This document shows, piece after piece, positions 1 through 8,760 of a stretch of DNA of 48,482 bases (positions within the stretch are counted from its first letter, which is position 1; each line of letters opens with the position of its first letter). The stretch is from DATGWF01 sp035299585 (lineage in GTDB: Bacteria; Actinomycetota; Actinomycetes; Actinomycetales; Microbacteriaceae). Both the position numbers and the translations under genes were made by a program. The notes under the pieces are model-generated. The model was given only the letters and a program-made list of their open reading frames with translations, was not told the origin of the DNA and made no database searches. The DNA lies in assembly GCA_035299585.1 (NCBI GenBank), contig DATGWF010000070.1:1-48482 (forward strand). Reading direction: 5' to 3'.

Positions 1-383
1 GACATCGGCACGATGCACACACCGACGCCCGCCGCTGTCACCGCGAGGGTATCCTCGACGGTCGCCTGGTTCGGCGTGCGAGGCACATCATCAAAGTCGG
101 CGAGGTCCAGAGCCTCGAACTCGGCGAGCTCGTGATCCCGAGAAAGCACGGCGACGGTGCGTTCGCGATACAACTCGACCGCAAACTGCGTCGCTTGCAG
201 ACGTGCGAGCGCTGCCTGGTCGACCACGCGCACGATTGCCAGGTCTGCTGAACCTTCTTCGAGCGCGCGGAGCTGCTCCGATTCCGGCACTCGGACAGCA
301 CGCATCGGATTCCGCGGGTGGCGTTCGCGCCACACTCGAAGCCACTTATCGGGGCTCGCGCCCTCAACGTAGGTGAGTTGCAT
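1..383 (-). CDS. LysR-type substrate-binding domain protein without HTH (partial)
   Basis: The reading frame runs off the left edge, so the C-terminus is missing. The 127 visible residues resemble the ligand-binding half of LysR-type regulators: an opening MQLTYVEGASPDKW, a segment scoring a ligand pocket (DLAIVRVVD), and a later VTAAGVGVCIVPM segment typical of the second lobe. There is no helix-turn-helix: the ATG is fused to the stop of the upstream hydrolase gene as TGATG, which leaves no room for one. Actinobacteria are known to carry such stand-alone domains, usually of unknown ligand. The one-base overlap implies translational coupling to the hydrolase. The function is inferred; it may sense a small molecule or act as a protein partner rather than bind DNA. 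Confidence 0.75.
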   Translation of the reverse strand, partial: MQLTYVEGASPDKWLRVWRERHPRNPMRAVRVPESEQLRALEEGSADLAIVRVVDQAALARLQATQFAVELYRERTVAVLSRDHELAEFEALDLADFDDVPRTPNQATVEDTLAVTAAGVGVCIVPM

Positions 384-1024
384 CACATCGCCCGCTCGGA
401 AAGCCACTCGGACAGGTCGCTCAGCTCCACAGCCGAGACCGAGTGAGACAGACCCGGGTACAGCTCAATTCGGGCGTCGCAGTGTGCCGGCAACCACTCC
501 AGCGTGCGCCCCACGAGCTCCGGTGAAACCACCGGGTCGGCGTCGCCACGACCCCAAAACACCGGGGGTCGGCGGTTCGACAACGCGCTGTCACGCGGGT
601 CGATTCCAGAATCATCTGGCTCGCCCTCGAGCACGAAGCCCGACAGCACGGCGCCCCACTGCAGGCTCGGTATGACCCCTTCTCGCAGGAGCTCGAGCGT
701 CAACGCTCCGCCCTGAGAAAACCCGATGGCGCCCACCGGTTGCACATCCGCAGCGACCGCCCAGCGCGCCACCTCCCGCGCCGCATCGCGGCCACCAGTC
801 GCTGCGATGCGGCCGCCCGCCACACTCAGCGGGAACCACGACCAACCGGTCTGCACGGCGAGGGGTGCGCGCAACGCGACATAGCGAAAGGTTGACGGGA
901 GGGAGGGGGCCAGCCCGGCGAGGTCTCGTTCGTTCGATCCGTAGCCGTGGAGAAGGAGCGCGAGGGGCGCCTGCGGGGAGTCGCTCGAGAGCCAGACGGC
1001 TGCATCCGCAGAGAGTTGCGTCAT
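383..1024 (-). CDS. alpha/beta hydrolase, carboxylesterase/phospholipase family
   Basis: A 213-residue single-domain serine hydrolase. The nucleophile elbow is GFSQG at residues 101-105 (Ser103), the acid is probably Asp163 in GDADPVV, and the base His194 in GLSHSVS. An early LLLHGYGSNE stretch (24-33) supplies the oxyanion-hole region. Length and motif order match the carboxylesterase/phospholipase group that cleaves short-chain esters or lysophospholipids in the cytoplasm. I chose the ATG preceded by GAAGGA seven bases upstream; the frame stays open further upstream to base 1150, but that stretch is rich in unlikely residues and runs into the divergent gene. A possible minus-strand -10 (TATTCT) lies at 1083-1078. 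The natural substrate cannot be told from sequence. Confidence 0.85.
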   Translation of the reverse strand: MTQLSADAAVWLSSDSPQAPLALLLHGYGSNERDLAGLAPSLPSTFRYVALRAPLAVQTGWSWFPLSVAGGRIAATGGRDAAREVARWAVAADVQPVGAIGFSQGGALTLELLREGVIPSLQWGAVLSGFVLEGEPDDSGIDPRDSALSNRRPPVFWGRGDADPVVSPELVGRTLEWLPAHCDARIELYPGLSHSVSAVELSDLSEWLSERAM

Positions 1025-1076
1025 GTCCCATTCCTTCGCAGTGGCGCGTTGTTCACCGCGCAGCGGCGTGTGCCGC

Positions 1077-1082
1077 CAGAAT
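1077..1082 (+). promoter_or_regulatory. possible -10 box for leaderless DUF4916 transcript
   Basis: CAGAAT lies exactly six bases before the ATG at 1089, the same spacing as the better TANNNT boxes elsewhere in the window. The first T is replaced by C, so this is a weak match. It abuts a perfect ten-base palindrome, ATACCGGTAT (1081-1090), that includes the start codon. Confidence 0.35.
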
Positions 1083-1088
1083 ACCGGT

Positions 1089-1664
1089 ATGTCAGTGCGC
1101 ACTCCCGATCCCGACTGGACGCCCGAGAACGAGGGTGTGCCGCACACCAACGCGGGATGGCTCAGCGATATCGAACTCGCTGAAGTTCGGCGCCGGCTCC
1201 CACTCCTCTACGTTGAGGCGGTGCCGGTCCGAGTCGACGGGCTCGGCATTGTCACCGAGGTAGGCCTGCTCCTCCGAGCAACCCCCACCGGTGAGATGAC
1301 GCGCTCGCTGGTTTCAGGCCGCGTCATGTACGGCGAAACCGTGCGCGACGCGCTCTTCCGTCACCTCGAAAAAGACCTCGGCCCAATGGCCTTCCCCCTG
1401 CTCCCCACAAGCCCGGTTCCGGTGAGCGTCGCCGAATACTTCCCCATGCCCGGGCTCGGCCCGTTCAGTGACGACCGCCAGCATGCCGTTTCGCTCGTGT
1501 ACGTCGTTCCCGTCACCGGCACCTGCCAGCCGCGACAAGACGCGCTCGAAGTGACCTGGATGACCCCGCACGAGGCGCTCAGCGAAGCAGTCGCGAGCGA
1601 AATGGAGGGTGGCCGAGAGCTCCTCGTCCAGCAGGCGCTGGCCGCCATGGGTCGGTTGCGCTAA
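1089..1664 (+). CDS. DUF4916 family, Nudix-fold protein with degenerate Nudix box
   Basis: A 191-residue protein of the actinobacterial DUF4916 (Nudix hydrolase-related) family, recognised by WLSDIELAEVRRRLP near the N-terminus, the AVPVRVD strand and AEYFPMPG and DDRQHAVSLVYVVPV in the C-terminal half. The segment equivalent to the Nudix box spans about residues 77-98. It keeps the first Gly and Glu (GRVMYGE), but the catalytic REUXEE core reads RHLEKDL, so the metal-binding glutamates are replaced by His, Lys and Asp. Hydrolase activity is therefore doubtful. The frame is open back to 1023, but the ATG at 1089 is preferred because family members start close to this point and the upstream gene's start would otherwise overlap. 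Confidence 0.85.
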   Translation: MSVRTPDPDWTPENEGVPHTNAGWLSDIELAEVRRRLPLLYVEAVPVRVDGLGIVTEVGLLLRATPTGEMTRSLVSGRVMYGETVRDALFRHLEKDLGPMAFPLLPTSPVPVSVAEYFPMPGLGPFSDDRQHAVSLVYVVPVTGTCQPRQDALEVTWMTPHEALSEAVASEMEGGRELLVQQALAAMGRLR

Positions 1665-1673
1665 GCGCACCGG

Positions 1674-2177
1674 TTAGCGAACGAATCGAACCTCTTCGAT
1701 TTCCTCGCCGAGGAACGGGTGTATTTGCTCGGCGCCGTCGAGCGCAAAGCCATTGCGCTCATAAAAGCGGTGCGCGCGCGGGTTGTCTTTGGCGACCCAC
1801 AGATACCCGGGGTTGCTGCCGCACACCGCGTCGAACAGTTTCTGCCCGATGCCGGTGCCCTGGAAATCCTCGAGCAGGTAGATGAAATACAGTTCGCGCT
1901 CCCGCGGCGCGTCCGCGTCACGAGCCGGGCCCGAGCCGACGAAGCCGACAATCTCACCATCGACGAGGGCGGCAAACTGGTGGAATTCCTCGCCCTGCTG
2001 CAGCCAGTGGCTCCAGAGCTCTGCGATACGGCGGGGCGACAGGTTCGCCAGCGCGGCCTCCGAAATGAGGTGGTCGTAGGTCTGGTGCCAGCATCGGGCG
2101 TGCACGCGGCCCAGAGCCTCGAGGTCGGTGTCGCGAACCGGTCGAATGACGACGTCAACATCGTGAAGAGTGCTCAT
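1674..2177 (-). CDS. GNAT family N-acetyltransferase
   Basis: A 167-residue GCN5-related acetyltransferase. The acetyl-CoA pyrophosphate loop is visible as QGTGIGQKLF, preceded by the ELYFIYLLEDF strand and followed by the NPRAHRFYERNGF motif that closes most GNAT folds. The N-terminal DVVIRPVRDTDLEALGRVHA is a standard GNAT opening. The acceptor substrate is unknown. The ATG chosen sits six bases after a TACGCT -10 box, which argues for a leaderless transcript; a longer frame reaching 2330 would overlap the neighbouring gene and is rejected. It converges on the DUF4916 gene with nine bases between the stops. Confidence 0.85.
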   Translation of the reverse strand: MSTLHDVDVVIRPVRDTDLEALGRVHARCWHQTYDHLISEAALANLSPRRIAELWSHWLQQGEEFHQFAALVDGEIVGFVGSGPARDADAPRERELYFIYLLEDFQGTGIGQKLFDAVCGSNPGYLWVAKDNPRAHRFYERNGFALDGAEQIHPFLGEEIEEVRFVR

Positions 2178-2183
2178 GGCCTG

Positions 2184-2189
2184 AGCGTA
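2184..2189 (-). promoter_or_regulatory. -10 box of GNAT gene, leaderless start
   Basis: On the minus strand TACGCT is followed by six bases (CAGGCC) and then the ATG. This fits the actinobacterial TANNNT consensus with transcription starting at or next to the start codon. No Shine-Dalgarno sequence is present. Confidence 0.6.
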
Positions 2190-2242
2190 CGACCGTTCGG
2201 GCGTCGCACCAAATCGGCCGCAAAAGGGTGTGGAGAACCCGG

Positions 2243-2710
2243 CTACCAGTCGCTCGCGAAGCGGCGCAACTGGCGGCCACGCCACTGCCAAAACAGCCAC
2301 AGACCGGGCCAGGCGAGCGGGGTCAACCACCCCGCCCGGACCCGCAGCTGATCGCGATACAGCGTGCGACCATCGCTCGTTTCCGAGAGCGCCATCCGGT
2401 GGTCCCAGCCGGTCATCATCGCGAGCGGTCCGCTCAGCCCAATTCCCGTATCGCGAAGCACGCGGATTCCCGACGCCGTTCCGTTTCGCTCACTCAGCCG
2501 CACGGACTGGCGCCCAACCGGGATGAGTCCGAAGAGCTTGAGTGCAATGACATGCTCGCCGGGAAGCCAACGCGGAGGGAACCCCCCGACTTCTTTCGAC
2601 TGGGCCGTCATGAGTGGCGCCATGACCTGGGCGAACACGCTCGGATCGTGGAGCTTGTCCCAAACCGTGTCCGGCTCACAATCGAGTCGCAGTTTCAGCA
2701 GCACTCTCAT
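2243..2710 (-). CDS. SRPBCC-like small protein, function unknown
   Basis: A 155-residue protein whose N-terminus (MRVLLKLRLDCEPDTVWDKL followed by a DPSVFAQV segment) resembles the first strand and helix of START/polyketide-cyclase (SRPBCC) domains, which bind hydrophobic ligands in a deep cavity. The middle contains GEHVIALKLFGLIPVGRQ and ends with a tryptophan-rich helix (LAWPGLWLFWQWRGRQLRR). The family match is by pattern only and no ligand can be named. The ATG lies six bases after TAGGCT, so the message is probably leaderless. The gene is divergent from the unrecognised gene at 2742 and shares a very compact promoter region with it. Confidence 0.65.
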   Translation of the reverse strand: MRVLLKLRLDCEPDTVWDKLHDPSVFAQVMAPLMTAQSKEVGGFPPRWLPGEHVIALKLFGLIPVGRQSVRLSERNGTASGIRVLRDTGIGLSGPLAMMTGWDHRMALSETSDGRTLYRDQLRVRAGWLTPLAWPGLWLFWQWRGRQLRRFASDW

Positions 2711-2716
2711 GCCGCG

Positions 2717-2735
2717 AGCCTACGCCGGATAGGCT
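2717..2735. promoter_or_regulatory. back-to-back divergent -10 boxes, AGCCTA-N7-TAGGCT
   Basis: The minus-strand box TAGGCT (2722-2717) is six bases from the ATG at 2710 and the plus-strand box TAGGCT (2730-2735) is six bases from the GTG at 2742. The two boxes are identical, only seven bases apart, and together form a perfect inverted repeat. Each promoter's upstream element would lie inside the other gene. An operator reading of the inverted repeat is possible but less simple. Confidence 0.6.
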
Positions 2736-2741
2736 CACTTC

Positions 2742-3215
2742 GTGCCGCACACGCAATCGCAGTATCAAGTTCGACTCAGCTCGGGAACCGACGCCAGCGT
2801 GAACGCCGACATCGAATGCTGGGCAGATGCGTTCCAGCTGCACGATGCTCCCCAGGGTGCACGGCTCGTAACCCTCCGCAATCGCGGCGCAGTTGCGCGC
2901 GCCATCCTCGCAGAACAAGAGCGCCGCAACGCTCGAACCTCGGTCGTGGTGCGGGTCGCGCCGAGCCAGCACGAGGGTGCGCTCGCGGTGGCAAACCTCG
3001 CGGTTGCCGGCGCCCTCGTGGATGCTCTGACCGAACTCGGCATCGACCACACCTCTCCGGAAGCCGCTCTCGCTGCCTCCGCGTGGCTCGGGATTGCCCC
3101 GGTTCGGCGTCACTTGCTTGGCGCATCCACCGACGGTCGGATGGCCGCCGAGCGGCTCGGCGTCGACGCGGTTCGCGAAGCACTCGAGCTCGACGCTGAT
3201 TCCGCCGCGTCATAG
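2742..3215 (+). CDS. hypothetical protein
   Basis: I do not recognise this 157-residue protein. It begins with a short beta-rich section (YQVRLSSGTDASVNAD), then an Arg-rich helical stretch around ARAILAEQERRNART, a VVVRVAPS strand and a long alanine-rich helical C-terminal half ending in acidic residues. No signal peptide, membrane segment, metal-binding cluster or nucleotide-binding loop is visible, so it is probably cytoplasmic and mainly alpha/beta. The GTG is chosen because it sits six bases after TAGGCT and because the composition after it is typical of a coding region. The gene is followed after 35 bases by the DUF427 gene on the same strand. Confidence 0.65.
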   Translation: MPHTQSQYQVRLSSGTDASVNADIECWADAFQLHDAPQGARLVTLRNRGAVARAILAEQERRNARTSVVVRVAPSQHEGALAVANLAVAGALVDALTELGIDHTSPEAALAASAWLGIAPVRRHLLGASTDGRMAAERLGVDAVREALELDADSAAS

Positions 3216-3238
3216 CCGACTTCGCGCGTTCGCTCTGG

Positions 3239-3244
3239 CACACT
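3239..3244 (+). promoter_or_regulatory. possible degenerate -10 box of the DUF427 gene
   Basis: CACACT is six bases before the ATG at 3251. The same 17-base context, with only two differences, precedes the gene at 12699. The first T of TANNNT is replaced by C, so this is a weaker case than the TAGGCT boxes. Confidence 0.35.
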
Positions 3245-3250
3245 CGAACC

Positions 3251-3550
3251 ATGCGAGCAACCCTCAATGGTGAGATCCTTGCCGAAGCACCCGACGACGA
3301 CGTCATCCACCTCGAAGGCAACGTCTATTTCCCGCCGAATGCGGTTCGGACGGGCGTACTTTCACGAAGCGTGACCCCGTACACCTGCCCGTGGAAAGGT
3401 GACTGCCAGTACTACCACGTCGAGGTCGCTGGCGATCGGTTGGCCGACCGGGCGTGGGCCTATCTCGCGCCGCTCCCGGGCGCAATCGATCGGGCTGGAC
3501 GAGACTTCACGGGTTACGTGTGCTTCTGGAAAGAGATCGTCGTTTCATAG
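3251..3550 (+). CDS. DUF427 domain protein
   Basis: A compact 99-residue protein that matches the DUF427 family. The signature TPYTCPWKGDCQYYHV lies at about residues 42-57, and the family-typical start MRATLNGEILAEAPDD and the VYFPPNAV strand come before it. DUF427 proteins are small beta-rich folds found singly or in tandem in many bacteria; no reaction has been firmly assigned. Two cysteines (46 and 52) sit in the signature and could matter for function. Length equals a single complete domain, so the gene is not truncated. It converges on the SprT-like gene with 24 bases between the stops. Confidence 0.85.
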   Translation: MRATLNGEILAEAPDDDVIHLEGNVYFPPNAVRTGVLSRSVTPYTCPWKGDCQYYHVEVAGDRLADRAWAYLAPLPGAIDRAGRDFTGYVCFWKEIVVS

Positions 3551-3574
3551 TGAACGGGCCGGCACTCAGGCGAT

Positions 3575-4060
3575 CTAACCCGCGCGGGCGGCACGGCGCT
3601 CGGCGCTCGTAATCTCTCGATACTCCCACCGAAGCAGGAATGCGCGGTCAAAGCCGCGGGCACACTTGCCGCAACTCGTGTCGCGGTTGGGCGCGCGGAA
3701 GCGAAACACCTCGTGCCCGTTTGGGCACCGGCCAATCCACGGGGCAACCGCGTTCGCGGCCGGGCCATCGTGTCGGGTACCGCCCACGTAGCCCAGATCG
3801 CGCGCGGTCGACTGCCAACGCGAACCATGACCGGCTTCGGGCCCGCAGAGTGCGTGCGCGACTTCGTGCAGGAGGGTCTGATGAATGTCGTCATCGTCGA
3901 GCAGCGGGACGAAGTATCGCGAGACGGTGATGCGTCGAGAGGCGTAATGGCAGGCACCGACGCGCCGCTTTGCGGAATCGAAGCCAAAGCTCCAGCTCGA
4001 GTCGAGGTGCAGTCGAATGAGGGCTTGCGCCCAGGTTTCGATTCGCTGCAGGTCACTCAC
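3575..4060 (-). CDS. SprT-like zinc metalloprotein
   Basis: A 161-residue protein of the SprT-like family, which contains the minigluzincin fold related to human Spartan. The HEVAH zinc motif is at residues 65-69, a further histidine of the GHGSRW motif at 78, and a C-terminal zinc-ribbon-like segment has CPNGH at 112 and CGKC at 130-133. Known relatives are implicated in protease activity towards DNA-bound proteins, but bacterial members are little studied. I prefer the GTG at 4060 because family members begin at the VSDLQRIETWAQALIRLHL segment; the frame also allows an ATG at 4123, which would add 21 poorly conserved residues. It lies downstream of the spermidine-synthase-like gene on the same strand. 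Confidence 0.8.
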   Translation of the reverse strand: MSDLQRIETWAQALIRLHLDSSWSFGFDSAKRRVGACHYASRRITVSRYFVPLLDDDDIHQTLLHEVAHALCGPEAGHGSRWQSTARDLGYVGGTRHDGPAANAVAPWIGRCPNGHEVFRFRAPNRDTSCGKCARGFDRAFLLRWEYREITSAERRAARAG

Positions 4061-4134
4061 CGGCTCATCGTCGCAGGCGGTTCGCCGTCGTCGGGGTCGA
4101 CACTCGGCGGAGTGCGCTTTCATATTGCATTCGA

Positions 4135-4980
4135 TTAGCGCGCGATGAAGATTGAGCGTCCCGGCAGGGGGGAGTCGACCGCGTCCGTATCGCGGACGAT
4201 TCGCGCACCGGAAACAAACGTGTCGAGCTCGCCGCCGTGCACGAGCTTCGCGGGAAACATGTCCCCGGCAATGGCGCGTTGCAATTGAGCGTTGGGAAGT
4301 GGCTGCCGCCCCGCGATGATCACGACATTCCCAAATCTGCGGCCTTTCAGGAGTGTGGTGTTCGCGATAGCCGCGACCTCGGGGAAGAGGTCTCGAACGG
4401 TCGCAACCTGGTTGCGGGCGAATGCGAGCCGGTCACCGTCGGCGACGTTCACGAGCACGAGTCCTCCGGGAGCCAGAAGTCGCACCGTCTCGGCGTAGAA
4501 CTCCCGACTCGTCACGTGCGCCGGTGTTTGGGCCCCAGCGAAAATGTCGATCACGATGGCGTCGACCGCTCCCGTGAGCCCCGACGGGAGTTTCCCGAGG
4601 ACGGACCGGGCATCACCCATTCGAACGCGAATGTTTGCGCGCGCGGGAAGGGGCAGTTCGGAGCGGACGAGCTCAATGAGCTCGGGTTCGATTTCGACCA
4701 CTTGTTGGCGCGATCCCGGTCGGGTTGCCTCGACGTATCGGGGGAGCGTGAGGGCACCCGCGCCGAGGTGAACCGCGGTGATGGGAGCGCCGGGGGTGCC
4801 GATGGTGTCGAGCGCAAATCCGATGCGGCGCACATATTCAAAGTGCAGGGTGCGCGGGTCGTGCGCATCCACTTGTGATTGTGGCGTGCCGTCGACCTCG
4901 AGTGTCCAGAGGGACGGTTCGTGCCGGGATGAGGCGAAGCTCGCCCGCAGGCCGCTCACGCTCAGGGTCCGTTCTGCCAC
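4135..4980 (-). CDS. spermidine-synthase-like (aminopropyltransferase-fold) protein
   Basis: A 281-residue Rossmann-fold protein related to spermidine synthases. The nucleotide-binding strand reads AVHLGAGALTLPRYV, followed by the acidic end of strand 2 (VVEIEPELIELV), the GDARSVL adenine-contact motif and VDAIVIDIFAGAQTP. In true aminopropyltransferases the last motif carries a catalytic Asp within a D-x-x-D-P stretch; here it is replaced by FAGAQTP, so polyamine synthesis is not secure. No membrane helices precede the domain, unlike the fused transporter versions. The GTG start lies six bases after a TAGAGT -10 box. The gene is divergent from rpoB. It could be a methyltransferase-like enzyme of unknown substrate. 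Confidence 0.75.
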   Translation of the reverse strand: MAERTLSVSGLRASFASSRHEPSLWTLEVDGTPQSQVDAHDPRTLHFEYVRRIGFALDTIGTPGAPITAVHLGAGALTLPRYVEATRPGSRQQVVEIEPELIELVRSELPLPARANIRVRMGDARSVLGKLPSGLTGAVDAIVIDIFAGAQTPAHVTSREFYAETVRLLAPGGLVLVNVADGDRLAFARNQVATVRDLFPEVAAIANTTLLKGRRFGNVVIIAGRQPLPNAQLQRAIAGDMFPAKLVHGGELDTFVSGARIVRDTDAVDSPLPGRSIFIAR

Positions 4981-4986
4981 GACCTC

Positions 4987-4992
4987 ACTCTA
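4987..4992 (-). promoter_or_regulatory. -10 box of the spermidine-synthase-like gene
   Basis: TAGAGT on the minus strand is followed by GAGGTC and then the GTG start. The spacing of six bases implies a leaderless or near-leaderless message. The intervening GAGG could alternatively serve as a weak Shine-Dalgarno sequence, but it is too close to the start codon. Confidence 0.55.
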
Positions 4993-5042
4993 GCTGCGGC
5001 CCGGGATTATCCATCGAATTTCTGACGAGGTCAAGAACCGAC

Positions 5043-5072
5043 TAGACAATCGTTATCGTCTCGGCCTATATT
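5043..5072 (+). promoter_or_regulatory. rpoBC promoter
   Basis: TAGACA (5043-5048) and TATATT (5067-5072) are separated by 18 bases. Both differ from the sigma-70 consensus by only one base, which makes this one of the strongest promoters in the window. Transcription would start near 5079, giving a leader of about 145 nt before the RpoB start. Confidence 0.7.
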
Positions 5073-5211
5073 GGTACTTTGCGCCTTGGAACAGGTGTGC
5101 CTTCATATTGCGGTCGGCACCAGGACTCCCTACAGCCCACCCGCTGGCCTGGAGTTTCGTTCGGTTCCAGGGTGCGTCCATCCTGCTCGGACCAACGGCC
5201 TTTCGGCCCAC

Positions 5212-5223
5212 GGAGGTACTCCC

Positions 5224-5226
<3 letters not shown>
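5212..5226 (+). promoter_or_regulatory. ribosome-binding site that fixes the TTG start of rpoB
   Basis: GGAGGT is followed by six bases and the codon TTG at 5224. The reading frame is open back to 5071, but that extension encodes a Cys/Pro-rich stretch unlike any RpoB. The protein from the TTG onwards (LAAARNAST) aligns with the usual actinobacterial N-terminus. Confidence 0.85.
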
Positions 5227-8718
<3,492 letters not shown>

Positions 8719-8760
8719 GCCGGTCCGAATCTAGAGAACTGAACGTAGGAGAACAGAACA

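Noticed and set aside
5071..5223. N-terminal extension of RpoB from an ATG at 5071
   Set aside because: It would begin within the predicted -10 box and encode residues unlike RpoB; GGAGGT and the TTG at 5224 fit the family start.
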